Below, in pieces: positions 8,195 through 16,721 of a stretch of DNA of 64,000 nt. This stretch comes from Bacillota bacterium (GTDB lineage Bacteria; Bacillota; Limnochordia; Limnochordales; ZCTH02-B6), in the NCBI GenBank assembly GCA_017577945.1, contig PKQS01000009.1, positions 248,001-312,000 of the forward strand. The letters are read 5' to 3'. A program made the position numbers and the translations under genes. The notes beneath the pieces were generated by a model that saw nothing but the letters and a program-made list of their open reading frames with translations, did no database searches and was not told where the DNA came from. Positions within the stretch are counted from its first letter, which is position 1; every line of letters starts with the position of its first letter.

Positions 8195-9901
8195 ATGAAC
8201 TTGGAACTGGTCGGTGCGCTCAACGAGCTGGAGAAGGAGCGCGGGATACCCAAGGAGATCTTGGTGGAGGCCATCGAGGCGGCCATTTTGTCCGCGTACA
8301 AGCGGCACTACGGGTCGGCGGAAAACGTGCGGGTGCTGCTGGACGACCGGACGGGCCGCATGCGCGTGTACGCGCTGAAAGACGTCGTGGAAGAAGTGAA
8401 AAATCCCGCGACCGAAATTTCTCTCGAAGAAGCGCGCCGCATCAACGCCAACTACCAGGTCGGCGACGTAGTTGAGGTGGAAGTGACGCCGCGGGACTTC
8501 GGCCGTATCGCGGCGGGGGCGGCCAAACAGGTCGTCATCCAGCGCATCCGCGACGCGGAGCGCAACCTGCTGTACGAGGAGTACGCCAACCGCGAGGGCG
8601 ACATCGTCACCGGCGTCGTGCAGCGCATGAACCAGCGCAACGTCGTCGTCGACTTGGGCCGCATCGAAGCCCAGCTCATTCCCAGCGAGCAGATCCCGGG
8701 CGAAACGTACGCGCCGGGCGCCCGCCTGAAAGTGTACATCACCGAGGTCCGGCAGATGCCGCGCGGACCCGTCGTCAACATCTCCCGCACGCATCCGGGC
8801 TTGCTGAAGCGGCTGTTCGAGCTGGAGGTCCCGGAAATTCACGACGGCATCGTGGAGATTAAGGCGGTGGCCCGCGAGCCCGGGAGCCGCTCCAAGATCG
8901 CGGTGTACTCGCACGACCCCAACGTAGACCCGGTGGGCGCGTGCGTCGGTCCGCGCGGGGCGCGCGTGCAGGCCGTGGTGCAGGAGCTGCGGGGCGAGAA
9001 GATCGACATCGTCGAGTGGTCGCCGGACCCGGCCCGCTTCGTGGCCAACGCGCTGAGCCCGGCCAAGGTCGTGCAAGTGTTCCTGAACCACGAGGAGAAG
9101 TCCGCCCGCGCCGTGGTACCGGATCACCAGCTGTCGCTGGCTATCGGCAAGGAGGGGCAAAACGCCCGGCTGGCGGCGCGGCTGTGCGGCTGGAAGATCG
9201 ACATCAAGAGCGAGTCTCAGATGGCGGAGCTTGCGGTGCTGGAGGCGCAGCGCGCCTTCGAGGAAGCCGAGGCGGCGCTGCGGGCGAAGCGGGCGGCGCA
9301 GGCGGCGGCGCGGGCGGCTCAGCAGGCGGCCGAGGCGGAAACGGCGCCGGCCGTGGCGGAGACCGCGCCGGCGGCTGCGGCTGAGAAGGTGGCGGTGGAG
9401 GAGCCGGCGCCGGCGGGCGCCGAGGTCGAGGTGCTGGAGGAGGACTTGGCGCCCGTTGAGGAGTTCCCGGAGGAAGAAGAGCGCGAGGAGCCCGAGGAAC
9501 TGCTGCCGCCTGAGGACGAAGACCTCGACGAAGAGCTGGAGGAAGAGCTGCTGGAGAAGCGGGCGGCGCCCAAGCGGCGTGCGCGCCCGGCCCGGCGCGA
9601 GCTTGAGGAAGAACTGTTCGACGACGTGCTGGGCGAGGACGACGAGCCGCTGCCGACGCTGTTCGGCTCGGACGACGAGGAAGAGGACGTTGCCGCGGGC
9701 GGGAGCGTTTCCGTGTACGTGGCCGGGCCCGAAGAGTCGGTGGGCAACCCGCTCGCGGAGAAGTTGGCCGGCGTTCTCAAGCAGGTGGCTGTCAGGCCCG
9801 CGCCGAGCCAGCGCGCGGACAAGGACGACAAGAAGCGTCCCAAGCGGGTCGTCAAAGACTTGAAGGCGCTGGCCGAATTGCTGAAGCAAGAGGAAGAGTG
9901 A
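8195..9901 (+). CDS. nusA: Transcription elongation/termination factor NusA with a long acidic tail
   Basis: Binds RNA polymerase and nascent RNA to modulate pausing and termination. The N-terminal domain is followed by S1 (about residues 135-200, [22 protein letters not shown]) and two KH domains ([16 protein letters not shown] near 247; [16 protein letters not shown] near 315). The Bacillus-type protein would end near residue 350. Here a further ~220 residues follow, first Ala/Glu-rich, then strongly acidic with runs of Glu and Asp, ending in a basic patch. The tail contains no domain I recognise and resembles neither the proteobacterial acidic repeats nor a known fusion. Confidence 0.93.
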   Translation: MNLELVGALNELEKERGIPKEILVEAIEAAILSAYKRHYGSAENVRVLLDDRTGRMRVYALKDVVEEVKNPATEISLEEARRINANYQVGDVVEVEVTPRDFGRIAAGAAKQVVIQRIRDAERNLLYEEYANREGDIVTGVVQRMNQRNVVVDLGRIEAQLIPSEQIPGETYAPGARLKVYITEVRQMPRGPVVNISRTHPGLLKRLFELEVPEIHDGIVEIKAVAREPGSRSKIAVYSHDPNVDPVGACVGPRGARVQAVVQELRGEKIDIVEWSPDPARFVANALSPAKVVQVFLNHEEKSARAVVPDHQLSLAIGKEGQNARLAARLCGWKIDIKSESQMAELAVLEAQRAFEEAEAALRAKRAAQAAARAAQQAAEAETAPAVAETAPAAAAEKVAVEEPAPAGAEVEVLEEDLAPVEEFPEEEEREEPEELLPPEDEDLDEELEEELLEKRAAPKRRARPARRELEEELFDDVLGEDDEPLPTLFGSDDEEEDVAAGGSVSVYVAGPEESVGNPLAEKLAGVLKQVAVRPAPSQRADKDDKKRPKRVVKDLKALAELLKQEEE

Positions 9902-9917
9902 GCGGAGGGACGACCGG

Positions 9918-10184
9918 ATGGCACAGCGGAAAGTCCCGATGCGCACGTGCGTCGGCTGCCGCACCGTGCGCCCCAAACGCGAGCTCGTCCGGATCGTGCG
10001 CACCCCGGCCGGTGAAGTCGTCGTCGATCCTACCGGCAAGCTGGCCGGACGCGGCGCCTACGTCTGCCCCGACCGCCGCTGCCTCGAACTGGCCTGGCAA
10101 GGCAAGCGCCTGGAGCGGGCCCTGCAACATGCCATTCCGGCCGACGTGCACCAGCGTCTGGCCGATTTGCTGGCGGCAACGTGA
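9918..10184 (+). CDS. rnpM: RnpM/YlxR RNA-binding protein
   Basis: Small (88 residues) DUF448 protein, recently recognised in Bacillus as an RNase P modulator. The signature PMRTCVGCRTVRPKRELVRIV is near the N terminus, with a second conserved segment GRGAYVCPDRRCLELA around residues 46-61. It lies between nusA and ylxQ as in most Firmicutes. Its stop overlaps the GTG of the next gene, implying coupled translation. Confidence 0.9.
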   Translation: MAQRKVPMRTCVGCRTVRPKRELVRIVRTPAGEVVVDPTGKLAGRGAYVCPDRRCLELAWQGKRLERALQHAIPADVHQRLADLLAAT

Positions 10185-10486
10185 ATCCCGCTACGGTTCT
10201 CGGTTTCGCCCAAGCCGCGGGAAAATTGGCGTCGGGGGACGCGGCCTGCGAGCGGGCCATTCGCCGCGGCCAGGCCAAACTCATCGTGGTGGCTGAGGAC
10301 GCGGGCGACGCCTTGGCTCGGCGCTTCCTGCGCCTGGCGGAGGAGTACGCCGTCCCTTGCCTGCGCTGGGGCGACAAGGCGAGCCTGGGCGCGTGGATCG
10401 GCGAGCGGCCGCGAGCCGTCGTGGTCGTGTGTGACTCCCGCTTTGCCCGCATGCTGCAGAGCGCCGTCGCGGAAAGCGAAAGCTAG
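10181..10486 (+). CDS. ylxQ: YlxQ, L7Ae-family kink-turn RNA-binding protein
   Basis: 101-residue protein with the L7Ae/L30e fold signature: LGFAQAAGKLASGDAACERAIRRGQAKLIVVAEDA at the N terminus, then a VPCLRWGDKASLGAWIG segment. Members bind kink-turn RNA; the cellular target of YlxQ is unsettled. The GTG start overlaps the rnpM stop by four bases (GTGA). Position before infB is conserved. Confidence 0.85.
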   Translation: MNPATVLGFAQAAGKLASGDAACERAIRRGQAKLIVVAEDAGDALARRFLRLAEEYAVPCLRWGDKASLGAWIGERPRAVVVVCDSRFARMLQSAVAESES

Positions 10487-10512
10487 GGCTGTAATGATTG
10501 AGGTGATGCTGC

Positions 10513-12627
10513 GTGGCGAAAATGCGAGTGTATGAGCTGGCGCGCGACTTGGGCGTCGACAGCAAGCAAGTGCTGGATTACTTGAATTCTTTGGGGCACG
10601 ACGTGAAGAACCATATGAGCGTGCTCGACAGCGAGTCGATCGCGCGCGTCAAGGGGAAGTTCGGGGCGGCCCAGGCCGATGCCGGTGAGGCCAAGAAGCA
10701 GGGCGCGGGCCAGGCCCCCGCGCGGCAGGGTGGGTCCGCGGAAAGCGCGGCCCGCAAAGGCGGTTCCCCGTCGGGTGAAGCGCGCTCGCGGGAGCGGGAG
10801 GGCGAACGGAAGCAAGGTGGAGCGCAAGCGAAGCCGCGTCAGGCCGGGGGCGGCGGCCGGCAACCTGCGCCGGAGCCGGGCTCCAAAGGGAAGCTTGAGC
10901 TGCCCGAGACCATCGCCGTGCGCGCTCTGGCCGGCAAGATTGGCGTCCAGGCCACGGCCATCGTCAAGTACTTGTTCAGCCAGGGCAAGATGGTCACCGT
11001 CAACGACGACCTGGACTTTGAGACGGCGGCGGCGGTGGCGGAGCGCTTCGGCTACAGCGTCGTTCGCCCCGAAGACCCGCTGGCGGCCATTTTGGCCGAC
11101 GAAGAGGACCCGCCGGAAAAGCTGCAGCCCATTCCGCCCGTGGTGACGATTATGGGCCACGTCGACCACGGGAAGACGACCTTGCTGGACGCCATCCGTA
11201 AGACGCGCGTCGCCCAAGGCGAAGCTGGCGGCATCACCCAGCACATCGGCGCTTACCAGGTCAAGTGGGGCGGAAAGGCGATTACGTTCCTCGACACGCC
11301 CGGCCACGAGGCGTTTACGGCCATGCGCTCGCGCGGCGCCAGCGTCACCCACATCGCCGTGTTGGTCGTGGCGGCGGACGACGGCGTCATGCCACAAACC
11401 ATCGAAGCCATCAGCCACGCGCGGGCGGCCGACGTGCCCATCATCGTGGCGCTGAACAAGATCGACAAGCCCGAGGCCAATCCGGAGCGGGTCAAGCAGC
11501 AGCTGGCCGAGCACGGCCTCATTCCGGAAGAGTGGGGCGGCGACACGGTGGTCGTGCCGGTGTCGGCCCTCAAAGGCCAGGGCATCTCCGACTTGCTCGA
11601 AATGATTTTGCTCGTCGCGGAGCTGCGCGAGATTAAGGCCAACCCGGACCGGAAAGCGCGGGGTACGGTCATCGAGGCCAAACTGGACAAGGGCCGGGGC
11701 CCGGTGGCGACGGTGCTGGTGCAGAAGGGCACGCTGCGCACCGGCGACGTCATCGTTGTCGGCGACACCGCCGGCCGTGTTCGGGCTATGCTGGACGATC
11801 AGGGGCGGCCGGTCGACGAGGCGACGCCGTCCATGCCCGTGGAGGTTCTGGGGCTGGACGATGTCCCGAACGCCGGCGACAAGCTCATTGCCGTCGACGA
11901 CGAGCGGGCCGCCCGGGAGCTGGCGGAACGGCTGCGCCAGCAGGCGCGCGAGCAAGAGCTGCAGCGGCAGCGCAAGGCGAGCCTGGAGGACTTGTTCCGG
12001 CAGGTGCAGGAGGGCGAGCGGAAAGAGCTGTCCATCGTCCTGAAGGCCGACGTGCAAGGGTCGGTGGAAGCGCTGCGGGACGCCCTGCTCAAGCTCAGCA
12101 ACGACGACGTGGAAGTCCGGGTCGTCCACGCCGGCGTGGGCGGCATCACCAAGTCGGACGTGGACTTGGCGGCCACGACCAATGCCATCATTATCGGGTT
12201 CAACGTGCGGCCTGATGCGATGGCCCGCCGGGCCGCGGAGCAGGAGCACGTGGAGATTCGCACCTACCGCGTCATCTACGACGTCATCGACGACGTGGAG
12301 AAGGCCATGAAGGGCCTGCTGGAGCCCGTTTACAAGGAAGTGGTGCTGGGCCACGCGGAGGTGCGGGCGCTGTTCAAGGTGCCGAACGTGGGCATCGTGG
12401 CGGGCGCCTACGTCACCGACGGCCGCATGGTGCGCGGCGCCAAGGTGCGGGTCATCCGCAACGGCGTCGTCGTCTACGACGGAGAGTTGAGCTCGCTGCG
12501 CCGCTTTAAGGACGACGTGCGGGAAGTGCCGGAAGGGTTTGAGTGCGGCATCGGCATCGCCAAGTTCAATGACTTGAAGGAAGGCGACGTGCTGGAGGCG
12601 TACCGCATGGAGGCCGTGGCGAGGTAA
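10513..12627 (+). CDS. infB: Translation initiation factor IF-2
   Basis: GTPase that places initiator fMet-tRNA on the 30S subunit. The 704 residues comprise an N-terminal helical IF2N domain ([18 protein letters not shown]), a low-complexity Gly/Ala/Lys/Arg linker (about 55-130), a second IF2N motif, then the G domain with GHVDHGKTT at about 215-223, DTPGHEAF and [12 protein letters not shown], followed by domains II-IV. Length matches Bacillus IF-2. GTG start with an AGGTGATG site. Central gene of the operon. Confidence 0.97.
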   Translation: MAKMRVYELARDLGVDSKQVLDYLNSLGHDVKNHMSVLDSESIARVKGKFGAAQADAGEAKKQGAGQAPARQGGSAESAARKGGSPSGEARSREREGERKQGGAQAKPRQAGGGGRQPAPEPGSKGKLELPETIAVRALAGKIGVQATAIVKYLFSQGKMVTVNDDLDFETAAAVAERFGYSVVRPEDPLAAILADEEDPPEKLQPIPPVVTIMGHVDHGKTTLLDAIRKTRVAQGEAGGITQHIGAYQVKWGGKAITFLDTPGHEAFTAMRSRGASVTHIAVLVVAADDGVMPQTIEAISHARAADVPIIVALNKIDKPEANPERVKQQLAEHGLIPEEWGGDTVVVPVSALKGQGISDLLEMILLVAELREIKANPDRKARGTVIEAKLDKGRGPVATVLVQKGTLRTGDVIVVGDTAGRVRAMLDDQGRPVDEATPSMPVEVLGLDDVPNAGDKLIAVDDERAARELAERLRQQAREQELQRQRKASLEDLFRQVQEGERKELSIVLKADVQGSVEALRDALLKLSNDDVEVRVVHAGVGGITKSDVDLAATTNAIIIGFNVRPDAMARRAAEQEHVEIRTYRVIYDVIDDVEKAMKGLLEPVYKEVVLGHAEVRALFKVPNVGIVAGAYVTDGRMVRGAKVRVIRNGVVVYDGELSSLRRFKDDVREVPEGFECGIGIAKFNDLKEGDVLEAYRMEAVAR

Positions 12628-12632
12628 CCGCC

Positions 12633-12914
12633 GTGGTCGTCGGGCTGCTCACGCTGGAGCTGTACATCCACGACAGCGCGTCGCTGAAGGCGAAGCGGCG
12701 CGCCGTGCGCAGCTTGTACGACCGCATCCGGACGCGGTTCAACGTGTCCGTCGCCGAAGTCGGCAACCACGACGCGTGGCAGCGCGCCACGCTGGCGGTA
12801 GCCGTGGCCACGACCGACGCTAGCCAGGCTTACCGGGTGCTGTCGGCGGTGGTCGACTTCGTGCAGCGCGACGGCTCGGTGGAGCTGAGCGATTACGCCG
12901 TCGAGCTGCGCTGA
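12633..12914 (+). CDS. ylxP: YlxP, DUF503 family protein
   Basis: 93-residue DUF503 protein. The signature SLKAKRRAVRSLYDRIRTRFNVSVAEVG lies at about residues 17-44. Found between infB and rbfA in many Firmicutes; likely linked to ribosome maturation, but molecular role unknown. It starts on GTG five bases after the infB stop, so translation is probably coupled. Confidence 0.88.
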   Translation: MVVGLLTLELYIHDSASLKAKRRAVRSLYDRIRTRFNVSVAEVGNHDAWQRATLAVAVATTDASQAYRVLSAVVDFVQRDGSVELSDYAVELR

Positions 12915-12983
12915 CGGAAGGGATGGGCGCCGCCGGCGGCTGACGGGCCGCCCGCGGCGCCGGGGTCAAGGAGGGAGACGCCC

Positions 12984-13400
12984 ATGACGGTCCCCCGTGC
13001 AGAGCGCATCCGGGAAGACCTGAAGCGGGAAACGAGCGACATTTTGCGCAAGATGAAGGACCCCCGGATCGGGTTCGTGTCCGTGACCGACGTGGAACTG
13101 TCCCGTGACTTGCGCCACGCCAAGATTTTCGTCAGCATCTTCGGCGACGAGCAGGAGAAACAGAAGACGCTGGCGGCGCTGGCGCACGCGCAAGGCTACA
13201 TTCGCACGGAGCTGGGCCAGCGCATCCGCCTGCGGTACACGCCGGAGATCACCTTTAAGCTCGACGATTCCATTGAACGGGGCGACCGCATCAACCGGCT
13301 GCTGCGCTCGCTTTCCAGCGGCGCGAACGCGCCGGCCGAGGTCGGCGTCGAGCCGGAAACGGCCGGCGCCCGCGAGGAGAATGGCGATGGCGGGGCCTGA
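12984..13400 (+). CDS. rbfA: Ribosome-binding factor A
   Basis: Assembly factor that binds the 30S subunit near 16S helix 1 and is needed for its late maturation and cold growth. The KH-fold core shows RAERIREDLKRETSDIL and KDPRIGFVSVTDVELSRDL at about residues 4-41. The 138-residue length includes a short Ala/Glu-rich tail. A strong AAGGAGGG site precedes the ATG. The 3' end overlaps the start of nrnA. Confidence 0.94.
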   Translation: MTVPRAERIREDLKRETSDILRKMKDPRIGFVSVTDVELSRDLRHAKIFVSIFGDEQEKQKTLAALAHAQGYIRTELGQRIRLRYTPEITFKLDDSIERGDRINRLLRSLSSGANAPAEVGVEPETAGAREENGDGGA

Positions 13401-14403
13401 GGGGCTGGAACGGCTCGCGCAGGCGATGCTGCGCCACGAGTCGTTCGTCATCACGTCCCACGTCGACCCGGACCCGGATTGTCTCGGCTCCATGCTGGCG
13501 CTGGCGTGGGGTCTGCGGCGGCTGGGCAAGACCGTGGCCGTGGTGTCGCCGGATCCGATCTCGGAAGATATGCGGTTTCTGCCGGGTGTGGAGCAGATTC
13601 TTCCGCCGCCGGCGCCCGCGGCCGACGCCTTGGTTGTCGTCGACTGCGACTTGTCCCGCATCGGCGCGGTCCGGAGCCAAACGTCCCAGTTCGCGTACGT
13701 GTATAACATCGACCACCACGTCTCCAACACCGGCGAAGGCACGCTGCACTACATTGAACCGCAGGCGGCCGCCACGGGCGAGCTCATTTACCGCCTGCTC
13801 ACGGAGCACTGGGGGCTGGCGTTGGACGCGCAAGCCGCAACGCAGCTGTACGCGGCCGTCATGAGCGACACCGGCTCGTTCCGGTATCCCAACACGACGG
13901 CGCAGACGCTGGCCATCGCCGCGCAGCTCGTGGAAGCCGGCGCCAAGCCCGACGAGATCGCCGCGGCCGTTTACGACCAGGTGCCCTGGCGCGCAGTGCA
14001 GCTGCTGAAGCTGGCGCTGAACACGCTGGGGCGCAGCGACGACGGGCGCATCGCCTGGATCGTCGTCACCCGCGCCATGCTGGCGCAGGCGGGCGCCGTC
14101 GACGACGACGCGGCGGGATTCGTGCAATATCCTCGTTCGATTGCGGGCGTCGAAGTGGCCCTCATGCTCCGGGAACTGGCCGACGGTCAGACGCGCGTCA
14201 GTCTGCGCTCCCGGGGCCGGGTCGACGTGAGCGTCGTGGCCTCGGCCTTCGGCGGGGGCGGCCATCCGGGCGCAGCCGGGTGCACCGTCAACGCGCCCGT
14301 GGCCGACGCCTTGGAGCGCATCGTCGCGGCCGTCAGCCAGTGGCTGCCGCCGCTGGAGCCGGCGGCCGTGGGGGCCGGCGCCGAGGAGGCTGGCGGCTCG
14401 TGA
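13387..14403 (+). CDS. nrnA: NrnA-type DHH/DHHA1 oligoribonuclease and pAp phosphatase
   Basis: Degrades short RNA oligomers and 3'-phosphoadenosine 5'-phosphate using Mn ions. Motifs in order: SHVDPDPDCLGSMLAL near residue 20 (DHH motif I/II), VVVDCDLSRIG, NIDHHVSNTG near 107 (the DHH triad), MSDTGSFRYPNT, and the C-terminal DHHA1 motif GGGGHPGAAG near 288. The ATG at 13387 fits a GAGGAG site; ATG 13381 is too close to it. Overlaps rbfA by 14 bases and truB by four (GTGA). Confidence 0.93.
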   Translation: MAGPEGLERLAQAMLRHESFVITSHVDPDPDCLGSMLALAWGLRRLGKTVAVVSPDPISEDMRFLPGVEQILPPPAPAADALVVVDCDLSRIGAVRSQTSQFAYVYNIDHHVSNTGEGTLHYIEPQAAATGELIYRLLTEHWGLALDAQAATQLYAAVMSDTGSFRYPNTTAQTLAIAAQLVEAGAKPDEIAAAVYDQVPWRAVQLLKLALNTLGRSDDGRIAWIVVTRAMLAQAGAVDDDAAGFVQYPRSIAGVEVALMLRELADGQTRVSLRSRGRVDVSVVASAFGGGGHPGAAGCTVNAPVADALERIVAAVSQWLPPLEPAAVGAGAEEAGGS

Positions 14404-15362
14404 GCTCCGAGCGCCTGCGCCGCGAAGGCGCCGGCGAGCTGGATGGACTGCTCAACGTGCTCAAGCCACCGGGCATGACGTCGCACGACGTCGTTGATCG
14501 GGTGCGGCGCCTGCTGGGGGTGCGGCGCGTGGGGCATACGGGGACGCTGGACCCGGGCGCGGCCGGTGTCCTCGTGCTCTGCGTCGGGCGCGCCACGCGC
14601 CTCGTCGAATGGCTTCACGCCGAAGACAAAGAATACAGGGCCGAGCTGGTGCTCGGCATCGCGACCGACACGCAGGACGCCTTCGGCGCGCCGCAGCGCG
14701 TGGAACGCGGCTGTGCCGTGCCGCGGGAAGCGCTCCTTGCAACGCTGGGCCGGTTCGTCGGCGCCATCGAGCAAGTGCCGCCCATGGCCTCGGCGGTCAA
14801 GCGCCAAGGCCGGCGGCTGTACGAGCTGGCGCGGGCTGGCGTCGAGGTGGAGCGGGCGCCGCGGACGGTGCACATCCGCCGCCTCACCCCGGTGCGCATC
14901 GAGCCCGACGACGACGTGCTGGGCTTCGGCACGCGCGTCCTTTTTGATGTCGTCTGTTCGAAGGGCACGTACGTGCGCACGTTGTGTGCGGACATCGGCG
15001 CAGCGCTGGGCTGCGGCGCGTACATGTCGTTCTTGCTGCGCACGCGGGTCGGCGCGCTGACCATTGACAGCGCGCGCACGCTGGACGAGCTGGAGCGCGA
15101 CGTGGCCGCGGGGATCCCTGTGCTGTTGCCGATGGACGCCGCGCTGGCCGCGTGGCCGAAGGTAACGCTGGACGCCGCCGGCGCGAGGCGGATTCGCCAT
15201 GGCCAGCCCGTCGCGGCCGGCGCGGAAGGGGCAGGCGAAGGCCGCACCGGGCAAGTTTGGCTGGCCCGGCTTTACGATGAGAACGGGCGCTTGCTGGCGC
15301 TGGCGGCGGCGGAACGGCGAGGCGGAAACATTGTCTGGAGGCCGCGGGTGGTCTTTTCGTGA
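14400..15362 (+). CDS. truB: tRNA pseudouridine(55) synthase
   Basis: Forms pseudouridine at position 55 in the T loop of tRNAs. The catalytic motif GTLDPGAAGVLVLC holds the nucleophilic Asp at about residue 51; NVLKPPGMTSHDVV and FDVVCSKGTYVRTLCADIG are further family blocks, and a PUA-like C-terminal domain ends the protein. The 320 residues start at the GTG overlapping the nrnA stop. Its own stop overlaps the ribF start (GTGA). Confidence 0.93.
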   Translation: MSSERLRREGAGELDGLLNVLKPPGMTSHDVVDRVRRLLGVRRVGHTGTLDPGAAGVLVLCVGRATRLVEWLHAEDKEYRAELVLGIATDTQDAFGAPQRVERGCAVPREALLATLGRFVGAIEQVPPMASAVKRQGRRLYELARAGVEVERAPRTVHIRRLTPVRIEPDDDVLGFGTRVLFDVVCSKGTYVRTLCADIGAALGCGAYMSFLLRTRVGALTIDSARTLDELERDVAAGIPVLLPMDAALAAWPKVTLDAAGARRIRHGQPVAAGAEGAGEGRTGQVWLARLYDENGRLLALAAAERRGGNIVWRPRVVFS

Positions 15363-16210
15363 CGGCCCGGGAAGAACCGTTGCGTTGCTGGCGTTTGACG
15401 CTGGATGAGCTGCTGGGGCGGGCGCCGCTGTTCGCGCGCAGCGCCGTCGCGGTGGGCAACTTCGATGGAGTGCACAAAGGCCACCTGCGCATCTTGCGCA
15501 TGGCGGTGGAGCGCGGCGCCGCGGCGGGGGAGACGCCCGTCGCTTTGACCTTTCATCCGCATCCGCGGGCGGTGGTCGGCTCCGGCGCGCCGCCGGCGCT
15601 CACGGCGCCGGAAGAGCGTGAGCGCGCCTTGGGTGCTGCAGGCATCGCCGCCGTCGTCACGCTACGGTTCGATGAAGCGGTCGCGGCGCTGGAGCCGGAG
15701 CGGTTCGTGCGGGACGTGCTGGTCGGAGGACTTGGCGCCCGCCGGGTCGTCGTCGGCGAAAACTTCCGCTTTGGCCGCGGGGCGCGCGGCACGGTCGACC
15801 TGCTGCGGCAGGTGGGGGAAGAACTGGGGCTGGCCGTGCACGTGGTCGAGACCGTGCGCGACGACCGGGGACGGGTCGTTTCCAGCACGTTGGTGCGGCA
15901 GCTGCTGGCGGAGGGCGACGTGGCGCAGGCGGCGGCACTGCTGGGTCGGTTCTACTGCGTTATCGGCCGCATGTTGGACGGGGACGAGCAGGACGGCGGG
16001 GGCGCCTGGCGCGTGCAGCCGTCGGCCGGGCTCCTTCTGCCCGCGCCGGGGAAATACGACGTCCTGGCCGGTCCGCCCGGCGGTCCGTCGGTGCCCGCGG
16101 CGGTCGAGATCCCGGCGGACGGGGAGGGCTGGCTGCGCCTGTTCGGCGCGGAAGCGCCCGCCGCGCCGGGCGAGGAAGTGCGCGTGCAATTCATCGCGCG
16201 GCGCGAGTAG
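15359..16210 (+). CDS. ribF: RibF-type FMN adenylyltransferase with a degenerate riboflavin kinase domain
   Basis: The N-terminal ~195 residues are a good FAD synthetase domain: AVGNFDGVHKGH near residue 30, VVGENFRFGRGARG near 130, and SSTLVRQLL near 178. Normally a riboflavin kinase domain follows with the motif GxxxGFPTAN and a GVYA strand. Here the last ~90 residues keep only LGRFYCVIGRMLDGDE and LLPAPGKYDVL; the GFPTAN motif and the catalytic Asn/Glu region are not visible. FAD synthesis is likely intact; riboflavin kinase activity is doubtful. GTG start overlaps truB. Last gene before the rpsO promoter. Confidence 0.85.
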   Translation: MTAREEPLRCWRLTLDELLGRAPLFARSAVAVGNFDGVHKGHLRILRMAVERGAAAGETPVALTFHPHPRAVVGSGAPPALTAPEERERALGAAGIAAVVTLRFDEAVAALEPERFVRDVLVGGLGARRVVVGENFRFGRGARGTVDLLRQVGEELGLAVHVVETVRDDRGRVVSSTLVRQLLAEGDVAQAAALLGRFYCVIGRMLDGDEQDGGGAWRVQPSAGLLLPAPGKYDVLAGPPGGPSVPAAVEIPADGEGWLRLFGAEAPAAPGEEVRVQFIARRE

Positions 16211-16226
16211 CGGGGCGGCGGCGTTG

Positions 16227-16256
16227 TTGTGCAACGCACGGGGCTTGTGGTATAAC
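16227..16256 (+). promoter_or_regulatory. Candidate sigma-A promoter for rpsO
   Basis: TTGTGC, 18-base spacer, TATAAC, with TG one base before the -10 (TGGTATAAC, extended -10). It lies in the gap between ribF and rpsO. Confidence 0.6.
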
Positions 16257-16268
16257 TAAGCAAGGAAA

Positions 16269-16315
16269 CCTGGCACTAGGCCGTGCGAGTCCTCCGGCGG
16301 CGGCGTGGTGCCAGG
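16269..16315 (+). promoter_or_regulatory. Candidate S15 leader structure
   Basis: CCTGGCAC and GTGCCAGG form an 8-bp outer stem enclosing a GC-rich region, between the promoter and the rpsO ribosome site. S15 often represses its own translation by binding a structured leader. That this is such a leader is inference from position. Confidence 0.4.
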
Positions 16316-16343
16316 GGCTGCGGAAAAGAACGGAGGTGCAGAG

Positions 16344-16613
16344 ATGGCGCTCTCGAAGGAAGAGAAGGCCCAGATTATCGCCGAGTTCCGTCAGCACGAG
16401 GCGGACACGGGGTCGCCGGAAGTCCAGATTGCCATCCTGACGGCTCGCATCAACCAGCTGAGCGAGCACTTGCAGGTACACAAGAAGGACTTCCATTCCC
16501 GGCGCGGGCTGTATAAGCTGATCGGCCAGCGGCGCGGGCTGCTGAACTACCTGCAGAAGACCGACGTAGAGCGGTACCGTGCTCTGGTGAACAAGCTCGG
16601 GCTGCGGAAGTGA
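16344..16613 (+). CDS. rpsO: 30S ribosomal protein S15
   Basis: 89-residue primary 16S rRNA-binding protein of the small subunit platform. Typical sequence: [40 protein letters not shown] and [16 protein letters not shown]. The ATG at 16344 follows a CGGAGGTG site; an in-frame start 39 bases upstream would add a non-family extension across the site. Followed by pnp, the conserved rpsO-pnp pairing. Confidence 0.97.
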   Translation: MALSKEEKAQIIAEFRQHEADTGSPEVQIAILTARINQLSEHLQVHKKDFHSRRGLYKLIGQRRGLLNYLQKTDVERYRALVNKLGLRK

Positions 16614-16663
16614 CGGAGCGGTGCTTGCCGCTCTCGTTCTATTTCATCTTGGAAAAGAGAACC

Positions 16664-16695
16664 GGCGCCGTGCGGGGTGCGTTGCGCACGGCGCC
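16664..16695 (+). promoter_or_regulatory. Perfect 11-bp stem-loop between rpsO and pnp
   Basis: GGCGCCGTGCG and its exact complement flank a 10-base loop. No T run follows, so it is not a simple terminator. In E. coli the equivalent gap carries a hairpin cut by RNase III through which PNPase controls its own mRNA. A similar role here is inference. Confidence 0.5.
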
Positions 16696-16721
16696 GCATG
16701 GGAAGTGGGAGGTCTCGCGTA

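Noticed and set aside
8850..9900. Frameshift or fusion explanation for the NusA tail
   Set aside because: The reading frame is continuous with no stop or frame change, and the tail composition is gradual rather than a foreign domain.
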